From positions 5,732,889-5,796,888 of the forward strand of contig JAJHZJ010000808.1 of NCBI GenBank assembly GCA_023548195.1: a stretch of DNA of 64,000 nt, in the 5' to 3' direction. This document shows positions 43,980 to 56,254 of the stretch, piece after piece; positions within the stretch are counted from its first letter, which is position 1, and each line of letters begins with the position of its first letter. This stretch comes from Bettongia penicillata ogilbyi. Taxonomy: Eukaryota > Chordata > Mammalia > Diprotodontia > Potoroidae. The notes under the pieces are model-generated. The model saw only the letters and a program-made list of their open reading frames with translations, was not told the DNA's origin and did no database searches. Made by a program: the position numbers and the translations under genes.

Positions 43980-45671
43980 GGGGACCATAGCTTATACAGA
44001 AGTTGATTGAAATTTTTCAGGTTATATGGCAAGAAAAGATTATCCCCCAGGAGTTCAAGGATGCCTCCATTGTCCATCTCTATAAGGGTAAAGGGAATAG
44101 GTTGTCCTGCAACAATCACAGGGGGATCTCTCTCTTAGTCATTGCTGGCAAAATTCTTGCTAGAATCCTCCTTAATAGGCTGATCCTTCACCTGGAAGAT
44201 GGTCATATACCTGAGAGCCAGTGTGGCCTCAGAAAGGGCTGAGGAACAGTCGAAACAGTGTTTACAGTCCGACAACTCCAGGAGAAATGTCAGGAGCAGA
44301 GCAGAGGTCTGTACACAACATTTGTAGATCTGACCAAGGCCTTTAACTCTGTTAGTCATGAGGGCTTATGGAAAATTATGTCAAAATTTGGTTGCCCGGA
44401 GAAGTTCATCAATATGTACGTCAGTTGCATGTTTGCCTGGGTTCTGGATAATGGACAAAGCTCTCATGCCTTCCCAGTCACCAGTGGAGTGAAACAGGGC
44501 AGTGTACTTGCTCCCATGGTTTTTATCATAATGTTTTCAGCCATGTTGACAGATGGCTTTCAGTGAGGATGAACGTGGCCTCAAGGTCAACTACCGTACT
44601 GATGGTAAGTTCTTCAGTTTGAAAAGGCTGCAAGCCAAGACCAAAGTGGAGGGAGTGTTGGTGCATGATTTTCTGTTTGCAGATGATTGTGCACTCAATG
44701 CAGCCTCTGAAGCTGAGATGCAGCAAAGTATGGATCAATTCTCTGCTGCCGTGCTAATTTTGGCCTCATAATTAACACCAAAAAAACACAGGTGCTTCAT
44801 CAGCTACCACCACACCATCCATACTTGGAACCATCATTTACAACAAATGGAGAAGTTTTGAATGCTGTGGATAAGTTCACTTACCTTGGTAGTGTACTTT
44901 CCAGGGATGTACACATTGACAATGAGGTTGATGCACGCATTGCTTGAGATTAGTTCAGTGTTTGGGAGGCTCTGAAGAAAAGTTTGGGAGAGAAGAGTTA
45001 TTAGACTGACTACCAACCTGAAGGTCTACAGAGCCGTTATGCTGACCTCGTTGTTATATGCTTGTGAAACATGGGCAGTCTACCAGCGCCATGCCAGAAA
45101 ACTGAATTGTTTCCATTTGAACTGTCTTAGGAAGATTCTGAGGATCACCTGGTAGGATAAGGTACCAGACACTGAAGTCCTTGCTTAAGCTGAACTTCTA
45201 AGTATTCAAACTATGTATGCTTCAGAGAGTGCAGCTCTGATGGACTGGCCACATTGTTCGAATGCCAAATGTACGCTTGCCAAAAAGACTATTTTATGGA
45301 GAACTTGCATGGGGCAGGCAATCACTTAGTGGCCAAAAGAAACAATACAAGGACACTCTCAAGGTCTCTCAAGAACTTTGGGTTTGACTGTGCAACATGG
45401 GATACACTGGCACAGGACTGATTAGCATGGCATGCCCACATCAGAAAGGGTGCCGTTCTCTATGAGCAAAGCAGAATTGAGACAGCACAGAGTAAACGTA
45501 GGATGCACAAATTTGGAGTATCCTCCCCAAATATTCACATGGACTATCTGTGGTAGAGCATTCCGAGCTCATACTGGTCTGATCAGCCACATTCAGACAC
45601 ACTGAAATTTTACTTTACAAAGGTGATGTCATTGTGGTCCTCCTCAAAGACAAAGGACAACAACCAACCAA
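43980..45671 (+). mobile_element. RTE-type non-LTR retrotransposon, 5'-truncated
   Basis: Reverse-transcriptase domain, C-terminal region and a 3' tail ending 'ggacaacaaccaaccaac'. The probable target duplication is CTTATGTG (43972-43979) and CTCATGTG (45672-45679), one mismatch. A simple-repeat (CAAC)n-like tail instead of poly-A is typical of RTE-type LINEs, but clade placement needs a tree. It is nested in an L2-like LINE. Confidence 0.8.
43990..45605 (+). pseudogene. Reverse transcriptase of the RTE-type LINE, broken
   Basis: Non-LTR reverse transcriptases copy their RNA at a nicked target. Here the fingers region (DASIVHLYKGKGNR, NNHRGISLL) is followed by an in-frame TGA at 44240-44242, probably a CpG-decayed Arg codon. 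Next come motif A FVDLTKAFNSV (from 44321), motif B GVKQGSVLAP, a frameshift near 44560, and motif C FLFADDCAL (about 44670-44696) with both catalytic Asp retained. After more lesions the C-terminus reads CGRAFRAHTGLISHIQTH and stops at 45603-45605. That ending resembles a C2H2 finger whose first Cys has become Trp. The N-terminal endonuclease is missing. It is not functional. Confidence 0.85.
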
Positions 45672-45679
45672 CTCATGTG

Positions 45680-46075
45680 TTAAAGGAATCACACATGGCC
45701 ATCCATTCCACTGGGTCCATTACAAATTTATGTTATCTAATCTCAACTGGTTCCTTACTGTAACCAGGCAAGCTCCAGTACTTAGTACAGTGTTGGTTAA
45801 TAATTGCCAGTTGACTGATTAATTCAGATTCTATCCTATTTCCCGAAGAGACTATTCAAATCTTCTTTTCTGTCTTCACTATTTTATTGAAAAAATAGTC
45901 CAATTAATGAGTTCCTTCTTCCCTACTCTGAAACTTAAATTTTCTTGACACAATCCCTCATTCTCTCCTCTTTTACCCCAATTGTTTGTGAAGAGCTTGT
46001 CCTTTTTCTAGTCCATGCTGACTATTCTTCTTATACCTTTATCCCTTCCTGTCTTCTTTGACAGTAAATCAGGGT
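45680..46075 (+). mobile_element. L2-like LINE fragment (right part, after the RTE insertion)
   Basis: 'ggtccattacaaatttatgt', 'caactggttccttactgtaa' and 'tcactattttattgaaaaaa' continue the coding text of the left part at 43440. Confidence 0.5.
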
Positions 46076-46079
46076 CATC

Positions 46080-48579
46080 ATTGTGAACATTAATTTTAGA
46101 ACATTTAGAGATGCATTATACAGTGAGGAAGGAAAAAAACAGTATATGGGTTTTTTTTTTTCTGACTTTTCTAATTGGAAAGCCATTTTCTTAGAAGTCC
46201 TCTGAATAATAGAAACTTTAAGGTCCTCAGGTAAGATTATAGCCAATCCATCGCAAGCAGATTGATGTATACATTTTTATATTAAGATCTGTCCGGAAGA
46301 TTTATATATTCTTTGAATAGTCTATATTATGAAATGTCTTCTTTTGGTTTACCTAAATCATTCCTGATTTAGTTTAATTAAATTTCTTACTTTGTCTACT
46401 GTAGGGATTGAGAGCTCCTTGCTTAGACAAGGTTTGAGAAAAATATTAGATTAGAAGTGGAAAAGATGACAAGTTAGGAAAATGTCCTATTATGTTTGCA
46501 TAGGAATGGGACAAGGAAACAATGCTTACTAGAGTAGAAGGAAGAAATTAATTAGGTGGGATAAAGTCAAGTAATATAATTAACATTGAAAAGTATAATA
46601 TAGTTATGGGTACATATGATTGGAGCTGTTAACTGTTTTCACTACTTGGAAATGAACCCCACGGATTTTTCCCCCCTTACTGAGATCAGAACAACGCTTG
46701 TTTACTTTCAAGTTTGTCTCAGTTTTTGATGAAATCTTGCTCAGGTCAAATTAGGCCTTGTTAGCCACAAGATAGGGCAGCAAATGAATAATTGTTTGAT
46801 TGAAAGATAATTTGTGTAGTTTAGATTTTGAGAATATTTTGCTTTTGAATAATTCAAACCACATAGTAAAGTCAGGAGCATCTCATTAAGAGACATAGAC
46901 TTACTAGAGAATTTTCAAGTTTTTTAGGAGCACTTAGATGATTTAAATTTCAATAAAATTAGTTTTAATTTTCCTAATGACAGCAGATGTGTGGCAAACA
47001 TCCAGTGCCTGAGCATAAAACAAAATGTCTGGAGATATTCATGGATTAGAATGTCTAGTTAGTTATTGAAATCATAAGGATTTTATTCTGATGATGATGC
47101 GGTGTAAGTTTATTAAGGTGGTGTGCAGAATAAGTATTCATACATGCATTTGAGCTGTTTAATAGCATTTCTGGCTTGTGATTCAGAACACTCTATAATT
47201 AGTGACTACAACTTGACAGTTGGTAATGAGTAGAATATCTAGAAATACCAGCCTAAGAGAAACTCATTTTACGTGACTTGGTTGAATAACTTTGATTATT
47301 TTAGAAAAGAGGAAGCTCCCTGAAACTTATGCTACCATTTTTCAGTTTTACATGATCTAATAGAAAGATATAAGTTTTGGAAACATTAAGGTTTTTTTCC
47401 CTTTAAGAAGCCAAATTATTTAAAATAAATACCTTAACAAATTGTCGATCTTCTGATAACTGTGTAAGTAATAAAACCCAAGATTTATGCAGCTCATTAA
47501 AGTTTTCAAAAGATTTTATATAGATATCTAATTTAAGGTTCATAATAACTCCAAGGAGGGTCATTTTACATGTTTGGAAACTGAGGTTCAGATAAGTGAG
47601 ATTTGTCTGTAGTCACAAACTGGTCAGTCTCAAAGGGAGGATTTGAACCCTGGACTAACTGACTCCCAAGTCCAGTGCTCTCTCCACTATACCATGCTAC
47701 CTACCCCTAACTAAAAATACTATTTAATTACAATATAACTAAGTTACAAAATAGGGCACATTATTTAACTCGATGTAAATTGCCAATAGTTCTAATTTTT
47801 TATTAAATATAAATAATTGCTTATATTTAAAGATGTCATCATTTAACCTTATTAAAATAGAATTTCACCTTATAAAATATCCAATCAAAATATCTTAGGG
47901 AGGTTGGTCTTGCTTTCCATGTTCCAAAAAGCTGTGTGTAAAATAATACATATTAAATTATTTTTTCCATTGATTTTTCTTATTTTTTGAAATTTTACAC
48001 AGAATTATGTATAATAAAAATGACAGATTGTCCCAGTTGTTATCACACATCTAGTGTAATGGATCATTCAGAGCTTGATTGTTCAACTAAATTCATACCT
48101 ATTTAAAAGGGTGTATTTTTTTAAAAATGTGGTTATTAGGTGAGATATGGAGCCTACTGAGGTTAGGTGAAGAAGGTATTAAAATCTGAATTTGTAGAGT
48201 AGTACCCACACCAGTGAAATCTTAGATCTTTTAGGTTAAATATATACAAAATACATTTGGTTTCCATTTCATTGATATTCTCATTGACTCTGTGACACAT
48301 AACTATTATTTAAGGCATTGTACCAGGCAGTGTCAGTGCCAGGGATTTGGCAGAATTTATAATCTAGAAAAGCCATTTGGAAATGCTTTTTTTCAACAGC
48401 TAGAAAATAGAAGTAACAAGGTAGAATTGACTTGTATTTAACAATAGAAACATTACCATGTCTAACAGTTAAAATAGGTTATGAAGGAATGTTTTAAAAC
48501 CTGATTCTTGAGTTTGTAAATTTGACAGAAAATAATTATATATCTCTACATGAACATAAATAACTCTTGAAATTTACAG
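46080..48579. other. Rest of intron 2
   Basis: AT-rich, with a CORE-SINE at 47485-47705. Otherwise nothing recognised. Confidence 0.4.
47485..47705 (-). repeat. CORE-SINE, - strand
   Basis: 'gttcataataactccaagga', 'gtttggaaactgaggttcag' and 'gtgctctctccactatacca' are reversed SINE landmarks. Confidence 0.65.
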
Positions 48580-48642
48580 TACCAGATACCAGCCTTGGAC
48601 TCCAGACCCCACTTATTAAGCAAGAACCTCTCCAAGTAAGAG
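48580..48642 (+). CDS. SLC30A9: SLC30A9 exon 3: short linker exon
   Basis: 63 bases complete Val99 and encode residues 100-119 plus one base. The acceptor is TTTACAG|TACC. The end LIKQEPLQVR matches the human protein next to VKAVLKK. The upstream half is divergent, consistent with a flexible linker between the presequence and the folded domain. The donor is AGAG|GTAAAT. It is short enough to be missed by gene finders. Confidence 0.92.
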
Positions 48643-48739
48643 GTAAATGTATGATTTATTTCTATTTTATTTTCATATTTTGTGGTTGTTATTAAAAGTT
48701 TTCCTTTCTTGCAATCATTGGAGATGAAAACAATTATTA

Positions 48740-49612
48740 CCCTTCTTCTTCCTGACATCTCTGTTTCTGTTGAGTGCATTGCTCTTCTTCTTGTTGCCCA
48801 GGTTCTCAACTTCAGTGTCCTTCTCAACTCTTCATGCTCTTTAAAATCTGCTTCCTCCCCTTCATTACCCTTCTCCTCCCCCGCAAGTTTCTTGCATTTT
48901 TCTCCTTGTCACTTACTTGTCACTTGTCTCCACTGTAGTTCAGGTCTTACCATTTCTCCCCTGCACTGTAATATTGTCTTATTATTTCTTACTATTACAA
49001 GGAATTAATTTCTTAGTCTGCATGAGGTCTCTCTACCTCAAGTCTATACCTTTTCTAATCCATCCTCTGCAGAACTGCCAGAGTGATGACTAAAATACAG
49101 TTCTGACTATGTTACTCCCTTGCTCAAAAAGCTCTGAGGGCTCCTTTATGCCTTTGGAATACCTCTGGCTTTTAAAATCCTTCACAATCTGACTACAGTG
49201 TGTCTTTCTTCCTTTATGCACTCTACAGTCCAACCTAACTGACTTATTTGCTGTTCCTCACATGATAATCTTATGTCTTGTCTCCTTTCCTTTGCACGTG
49301 TGTTCCCCATGTCAGAAATGTTCTTTTTCTTCACTGCCTGCTCTTAGAATCATTGGTTTTCTTTAGCTCAGCTCAAGGGCTTCCTCCTATAAGAGTACTT
49401 TTTCTAATCCCACCCCTCATCCCAGTATCTATAGCATACTTCCCCTGGCTCCCCAGTTACCTTGTATTTACTTTTATTTACTTATATCTGTATATGCTGT
49501 TTTTTCTCATTAGAATGTATGCCTCTACTAGGCTGGGTCTGTTACCTTTTTGTCTTTTTATTAGGTCATGTCTAGAATATATTAGGGATTAATAAATACT
49601 TGATTAAATATG
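48740..49612 (+). repeat. L2 LINE 3' half, + strand
   Basis: 'actgccagagtgatgactaa', 'ttactcccttgctcaaaaag' and 'gcctctactaggctgggtct' follow the L2 ORF2 end and 3' UTR, ending near 'attaataaatacttgattaa'. Confidence 0.7.
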
Positions 49613-51952
49613 TGTTTATCAACAATTTCCCTTCTAATCTGAATGAGAATATTCTAAGCTACAATATACACATCTCAGAACAAGAAAAAGTAAAGTGAGC
49701 CTCCAGTGTCATGCAAGTCACATATGTTAAAATCCAAAGGACTTTCACAGTTTACTTAAGGAATAAATCTAATATCTGAGTGTCTTTCTGTGGTCTGGAG
49801 TCTTTGAACTTTGAACTAGAGGAAGAGGATACCAAGAAATTAAAGGAATTATTGCATTTTGGTGAATACCACCACCAGATTTAAAACAAAACAAGATATG
49901 TCTGTCTAGCTTACAAAGATGAGTAGAAGGGCTGCCTCATCAGAAACTAGAGAAAAGGAGAGAGGTAGGGAAGTAGTGTTAAGGGGTTTTGAGATGAAGA
50001 TAAAGAGCAGAGAATCAGCTCCTAGCAATTGAGCTTAATTTTTTTTTTTTCTCACAGCAGGGGGAGGGGAGGTAGTGTAGTGTGGTTTGAGAAGATTTTG
50101 AATAGGTTTTGTAAGGAATGAGGCTAGGGAGTGCTGCCTTGCCTCAGTGAGAGGTCAGTTGAGGTTTGAGAAAAGTAATTTGTAATGTAACCATTTAGCA
50201 TGGTTGTGAGACTCCCATCTGTCTTCATCAGCTCCTCAACAGGAACAGGACTGAAGTTTGGCAAGAGAGAAGTGATGATAGAATGTGACATAATTGAGTT
50301 ACTCGAGTAGCTTGTAATTGGACTGGAATCTCATATGGAGAGTAGTCTTAAACCTGTGATTCTTGGTGTCCTCTACTCTCTTTTCTGCCTCTGTACTTCA
50401 GTCTCTGAAGAAGAAGCAGGGGGCTCCTTAGGAATGAAGACCACTCTATTTTTATTTCATGGGTTGCCTTGATTAGAGAATTATTCACAAAGTTGCCAAA
50501 CTACTGGTGATTATTGCCTCTGCATTTAGCAATGCTGCTCCTTAGAAAGCAAATGCAGTCTGCTTCTTATTTCTGTTGGCTTTTAATTATGTCTTGTTTT
50601 TTACTATAAACTTGTTAACCATCATACTCACGAACATTTCACTATAAAAGACAGAAAATGGATTATGTATGAAATTATCAGTTTCTATTACATATTTTTT
50701 TAAAGTGACAAAACTTCCTTGCTTGTCTATCTCATTTTGAACTTCCTTCTGCTCTATTTTAAATATTTCAGTGCTACTCTTTTCTTATTTTTTTGGCTTT
50801 ACTATCACTGCCCACTAACTTCCCTTGGTAACTCCCTGCCACCAATTAAACCTTTCCTTTGTAACAAAAAACACATTCGATTGTATCTGAAAATTGTGTA
50901 CAGTTTCTCATTCTGAACTTCTTGTCCATTGCTTCCCTGCAAGGGGGTTGAAATAATATTGCATCGTTATGAAATCATAACTGGTTATTACCTTGATAGG
51001 GATTATTCAGTCTTTCCACAGTATGTTAATTTAGTCGTATAAATTATTCTCCTACTTCTTATCACTTCACTGCATCAGTTCGTATAAGTGTTTCAGGAAC
51101 CACTCTCAAAACCTTCTTTGCATGGTAGGACCTGTCAAGCTTGTGCTTGTCTGACACAGCCTTCAGGAACCCAAGGTCATCTTCATGGCATGGTAAGGCA
51201 ATAGAAAAGACTTGAATTGAAGAGCTTGCATTGGATATATTTGATTAACATAAGTATTAGCCAATTACTTCTCCAGGTGAATCTGCTTATTAATTTTCAG
51301 ATAACCCTAAAATAAATTATGTTGTATTAGTTTAATATAGATTTGACAGAAACATCTATAACAAGATATGCATTAGAGCAAAGTTGTTTTGATGCTATAT
51401 ACAAGTAAAAGATCATAGATTTCAGAGATAATAAAAGATTGATTTCCCATGAGACTTCTACAGTCTCTCTCCTCCACCAGTTTGGGAGAATTTTTTCTTT
51501 TTTTCTGACCTTACATGTAATATATTAGGAAAAAGTTGTCTATCTTTGAAAGTTATTGGAACATTTAGGTCTCTTACACATCACTGTCCAGCTGCATTAT
51601 AACAATCCTCAAATGTGTTGTTTTAGTTAAGTGTACATAATTGATTCTCTTGTGAAATGCTGTTCTGCCTTATGACAAGATGACTTGAGTTTTCCAAAGC
51701 TTTAAGAGGGAAGCGCAAGCTCTGACAGGTTTTCCCAAACTGGAAAGACTTCAAGTGTGAGAATAGAGGTGGGTGATACTGTTGTTACTGAAAAATGTAG
51801 CAGAATCAGGAGTACTCTTCACCAGAAAGCTGGCCATCAGGGAATGGATCTCTGTGACCGCCGTCCCATGAGAAGGCATGGAGAAATTGTAATTTCCACA
51901 CTAATGAAATTACGTACGTTTGGTTTGTTTTACTGTTTGCTTTTGGTTTTAG
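49613..51952. other. Rest of SLC30A9 intron 3
   Basis: No exon, RNA gene or clear repeat. Open reading continues upstream of exon 4 to 51757 by chance; the acceptor at 51951-51952 and the peptide match define the exon. Confidence 0.5.
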
Positions 51953-52052
51953 TTAAAGCAGTTCTTAAGAAGAGGGAGTATGGACCAAAGTACACCCAGA
52001 ATAATTTCATCACTGGAGTCAGAGCAATAAATGAATTCTGTCTTAAATCCAG
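51953..52052 (+). CDS. SLC30A9: SLC30A9 exon 4: start of the XPA-like N-terminal domain
   Basis: 100 bases encode residues 120-152 plus two bases. The acceptor is GTTTTAG|TTAAAG. It contains KKREYGPKYTQNNFITGVRA and INEFCLKS, nearly identical to human ZnT9. This begins the soluble domain related to the XPA DNA-binding fold that is unique to ZnT9 among zinc transporters. The donor AG|GTACCA is the weakest of the eight (no G at +5), so its use could be regulated, but no cryptic competitor is evident. Confidence 0.95.
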
Positions 52053-52439
52053 GTACCACTGTTAAATTGTTATTGGCTAGCAAGACAGCTGTTGATCTAT
52101 TCATGTGTGTTTGTATTGTGGCCAGTGTGTTAACTGTTCATTTGGTCTCCCCAAATGTGAATAAACATTTAGTAGTATTCAGAACTGTTAGATTTGTTGA
52201 CTTTTCTGTTAAGTTGAAACTCTTCCATTTTAGAAATAATTGTACTTTATCTTTTTTTCCATTCAGAAAAACTAAATTCTAACAAGTTGACTATCTCAGT
52301 AGAATAGCCTAATAGAAATGCAAATAGTTTCACATGTATATTATAAATAAACCTGTCCTAAAGGCTGCAAGATTTTTCAGTTGTATTTGAATGACCCTTA
52401 GATGTTACTGCATTTGAGCAAGGTTCAGGTAATTTTTTT

Positions 52440-52690
52440 CATAGTTGCAATAACAATAATCGTAGTTAACATTTCCACAAAACTTTTGATTTGCAAAACA
52501 GTATACAAATATCTCATTTTACCCTCACAATGACCCTGAGAAGTAGGTGACATTCCCATTTTTCAAATGAGAAAACTGAAATTGTGAGAGTTTTAAGTGA
52601 CTCACCCAAAGTTACATAGCTAGTGTCAGAGGCTGGATTTGAATCCAGGGCTTCTGACTCTAGATTTAGTGCTGTATTCATTGCCAGCTG
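52440..52690 (-). repeat. CORE-SINE, - strand
   Basis: 'taccctcacaatgaccctga', 'caaatgagaaaactgaaatt' and 'ctggatttgaatccagggct' are reversed SINE landmarks. It lies in intron 4. Confidence 0.65.
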
Positions 52691-54068
52691 TTTCTAACAG
52701 GAGAGACAACATGCAACGGCCATATACATCCAAGTACCTCTGTTATCATGCTCTTAATACTTTTTTTTACAGACCATTGGCCATGATTATCATAACCTTA
52801 GTATCCATAACCTTATGGGTAGTCCTTATTTCCTAAATAAGTCGATACATTTCCTTAAATACTTAACTTACAAGGAATAGCTCAGATATTGGGATTATTA
52901 CTGCTCATTAGTTAATAAAATTTATTAACATCTTTCATTTTTGTAACTTTTTTTGCTCTTTATAAAGTGTTATTTATATTTTATCTCTTCATCTTTCTTC
53001 AAATCCTGGAAGTTGAATAGAATAGATGTTATCTTTTACAGAGATAAGATCCAAACATGGAATGCCTCCCAAATATAAGATATATTCTCAAAATGTGATC
53101 TCTTTGAGAGGAAATAAAAAGTTATATCTTGGAAACTATCACTGAGTATTAATCTCACATTAATCTTGCATAAACATGAGGTTTGTACAAGACAACTTTA
53201 AGAAAAGTATGATTTGCATTTGGTCTGATAATGTAAATATTTTGCCTCAGATGACAAAACCAGAGGATTCCTTCTTATTTTTGACATCTAGTCCAAATCT
53301 CTTTGTGCTGGAACAAGAATGTGTTGTTATGGAGAATCATTGTTTACTTGCTTAAATATAGTAACTCTCCGTGGTCATTGAAATAGAGATGTTTGTGAAA
53401 TAACCACAGTAACTTGACTTTATGTTTTTTTCCCTACTGCTAAAAATGTCCTTACAATCAGTGGGAAGACTGGTATTTTTGTGATTAGTCATTTTTAGTG
53501 GTAATTTTGTACAAATACTTAAAATCTTTCATTATTTACTGTAAACAAGAATTATTGACTGGCATGGAGGAAGTTTTTTGACCATTTTACATCTATGAAT
53601 ATATGAAACATTGGAATATTAGTCTCCAGAGCCAGATAAGATGATTGTAAACCTTAATGGAGTTCTCAGTAGACAGAAGATACTTCAATATTCATTCTCT
53701 TTTCTGCTTCTCAAATTTTTCGTTCAGGTACATTTTCATCTCATTTATTATGGCATGTGACTATAGTCAAAATAAAAGTCTTGATATAGGATTTGAGCCT
53801 GCACAAGTCACTATTAAACTCAGCTTGAACTTAATATTTCATTGTCTTTTCTCTAGCCATAAACTGTATTTAAATAATTAGTTTTGGTTAGAGTCCTCCT
53901 TACTTCTGCTTTTCAGATGAAAATATCTTCTTTAAATTTATCCTCTAAAGATATGCATATGTGTGATCAATGTAGTTGATTTTCTGTACTCTAAATAAAT
54001 GTCTTTTTTATTTGTTAATTATACAACCCTTCTTAGAATAAATCCAGCTTCTTTCTTCTTCCCAACAG
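52691..54068. other. Rest of SLC30A9 intron 4
   Basis: AT-rich; nothing recognised. Confidence 0.5.
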
Positions 54069-54161
54069 TGATCTAGAGCAGCTGCGGAAAATCAGACAAA
54101 GAAGTCCCCATGAAGATACTGAATCCTTTACTGTCTTCTTGAGATCAGACGTAGAGGCAAA
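54069..54161 (+). CDS. SLC30A9: SLC30A9 exon 5: XPA-like domain, middle
   Basis: 93 bases complete Ser153 and encode residues 154-183 plus two bases. The acceptor is CCAACAG|TGATC. The peptide DLEQLRKIRQRSPHEDTESF and the following VFLRSDVEA match human ZnT9 with few substitutions. The donor is CAAA|GTAAGA, giving a phase-2 junction. High conservation in this soluble region implies a structural or regulatory role on the matrix side, but that role is not established. Confidence 0.95.
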
Positions 54162-54901
54162 GTAAGAGTATATTTCTCTTCAAAAAACAAAGAAACACCA
54201 ACAGATGCTTAATTTGGGCTATGCCTTGCAGTTGACCCTCTGCCAAAGTCTTCAGTGCCTCATTGTGCCGTGGAGCTGATCCTAGGTTCTTGAAGGCTGT
54301 TTTAAAAGAGCACAAGCTCTGGTTGATCTTCCTAATTTGTTAAAGGCCATCAGTACTTGTCTGGCTACAGACTGTCATCCAAGGATGAGCTTAATTTCTT
54401 TTGGAGGGTTCTTTATCAGTACTTGTTCCATTAGGTGACCATTTTTTAAGTTTATGAATACTGCCTATTAAGACTTTGAGGCATTGTAATCTGATAGTGG
54501 AGAGAGCTCATACACCAATGCAATCATGGCTCTTTTGAAGTATTAGAGACTATTGAGAACAATCAGTGAGACAAATTGTATATGAGAAAAGACAGATTCA
54601 TAACAAAAAACCTTTTTTAGGTCATAGAAATATCCTTTTGGTCTTTACATATGAATTTTGATGCCCTAGTGTTCCCATTTAAAATAGTAGTGTGACATGA
54701 CTTAGAAAAAGCTTTTAAGATTCAGGATTGAATTTGTTTTTGTTTTATAGCTTTAGCTTAGGAAAATTCCTTGTGTGCTTTATTTTTCTGAAAGGACATT
54801 AATGTATTATTAGATTTTCAAATAGGTTTTTAAAATTTTATATGTGTATAGTAGAAATGTTAGAACTTGGTGAACATTCATATGTATGTTTCTGTGTTCA
54901 G

Positions 54902-54984
54902 GGCTTTGGAGGTTTGGGGAAGCCCTGAGGCTCTTGCTAGAGAGAGAAAGCTGCGTAAGGAAGCAGAGAGAGAGTATAGAGAGA
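54902..54984 (+). CDS. SLC30A9: SLC30A9 exon 6: XPA-like helix
   Basis: 83 bases complete Lys184 and encode residues 185-211 plus one base. The acceptor is GTTCAG|GGCTTTG. ALEVWGSPEALARERKLR resembles the SLEVWGSQEALEEAKEVR segment of the DNA-repair protein XPA, a charged helix. The frame continues as KEAEREYRE, a highly charged helix. The donor is GAGA|GTAAGT, a strong site. Open reading beyond the donor is intronic. Confidence 0.95.
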
Positions 54985-55969
54985 GTAAGTATATTCATTT
55001 GGAAGCTGAATTAATATTAAAGTGTCTTATGAACGGAGACCATGTTTTATGTCTTTCGTAGAAAAGCATTATATACTTGATGTAGAAAACTTGCATATTG
55101 TTACTTTTTGGTACTTTTTGATTAGTTGATAGTGATTCAGTTTTAGAATCACTGATTTTCACATAAATATAATCTTAGCTTTTTACAGGTGAAGAAACCA
55201 AAATGTTTGGTTTTAATAATTTATACAAAGCAAATCTGTGCTTCTATCTTCGTAATAACAGTAATGGTAGAATAAATGTAGCAGTCACTTTTTTAGAGGA
55301 AGACTCATTTGGGGAACTAAAAATACAATTCCCATGAACAACATTGCAGCATAACTTTTTCCCTAGTCATGGGAAATATTTTCCATAAAGTCTTTTTTGT
55401 TTTTATTCACCAAGAGATCTTTTAGTAACCATTTAGAAAGTATTACTGTCAAGACAAAATTAGTGTGCTGTAGTTAATTCTTATCAAGTTGCATATGCAT
55501 AATATTGTATAGTCTTTACAGCTAGAGGTGAGTGTCTTCAATTTTAGTTGATTCTCCAAAATGAACAGTGCAATTTATGATTTGTCTTATACTCATTTTA
55601 AAAGTTTACTCATATATTTCATAATTAACTTTTTAAATTGCCTGGTTTTTTTCGGGTCTGAAGATAGTGAAAAATCAGTGAACTAGATATTTTAAATATT
55701 TTCTCTTTTCTTCTTGTTGGAAATTTAGCTAGTAAACAAGCCAAAGGAACAGTGTAATGTACTTTGTAATTATACAATAGAGAAATCGCTAAATTCTTAA
55801 ATGATATTAAAATTACAGTTCTTAAAGTCTTTAAAACATTGAAATAATCCTGTATTGTAAAAAAGTTAAAATTATAGTTCAGTATGAAAGCATGCTGTCA
55901 GTGTGTATCTCTTGATACCTTTGTATCACTTATTGCACTTATATTTTGATTTTTAATATTAGTTGCATA

Positions 55970-56230
55970 CTATGTTCAGAAAATTCAGCCAATATTTATT
56001 ATGTGCCTGTTGTAAGGCCCAATTTTTGCTCCAGAGAAGTTTATGGTACAGTATGGATGCACAGTATAGGTGCACAACTATTATATAAATAACACCCTCA
56101 TAAATAGATTCACATGAGGCATGCAATCAATACTCAATTATTAGCAAAATACATGACAAGTCTGAGTGAGAGAGATCAGTTCTGTTTGAGGTATCAAGGA
56201 AGACTTCATAAAGGAGATGGTATTCTTTCT
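55970..56230 (-). repeat. L2 3' region, - strand
   Basis: 'gccaatatttattatgtgcc' and 'gaggtatcaaggaagacttc' read as reversed L2. Confidence 0.5.
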
Positions 56231-56254
56231 GGGTCTTGAGGGATGGATAGAATT

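Larger units (their letters stand above)
34892..48579 (+). other. SLC30A9: SLC30A9 intron 2 (13.7 kb, repeat-rich)
   Basis: It contains CORE-SINEs, an old HAL1-like element (36530-39100, antisense), an L1-type 3' UTR fragment (41005-41335), many L2 pieces, an RTE-type LINE nested in an L2-like LINE (43440-46075), and a CORE-SINE at 47485. No additional exon is needed to join exons 2 and 3. Confidence 0.85.

Noticed and set aside
48682..49592. Two hydrophobic open frames of about 105 codons
   Set aside because: They lie in an L2 3' half (pyrimidine-rich 3' UTR text) and show no start context or conserved motif.
51757..52065. Longer open frame that includes SLC30A9 exon 4 with an apparent upstream Met
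   Set aside because: The part before 51953 is intronic. The acceptor at 51951-51952 and phase continuity from exon 3 define the exon, and the upstream peptide has no ZnT9 similarity.
54867..55061. Open frame extending past SLC30A9 exon 6 on both sides
   Set aside because: It is intronic read-through. Splice sites at 54901/54902 and 54984/54985 and the join to exon 7 give the conserved peptide.
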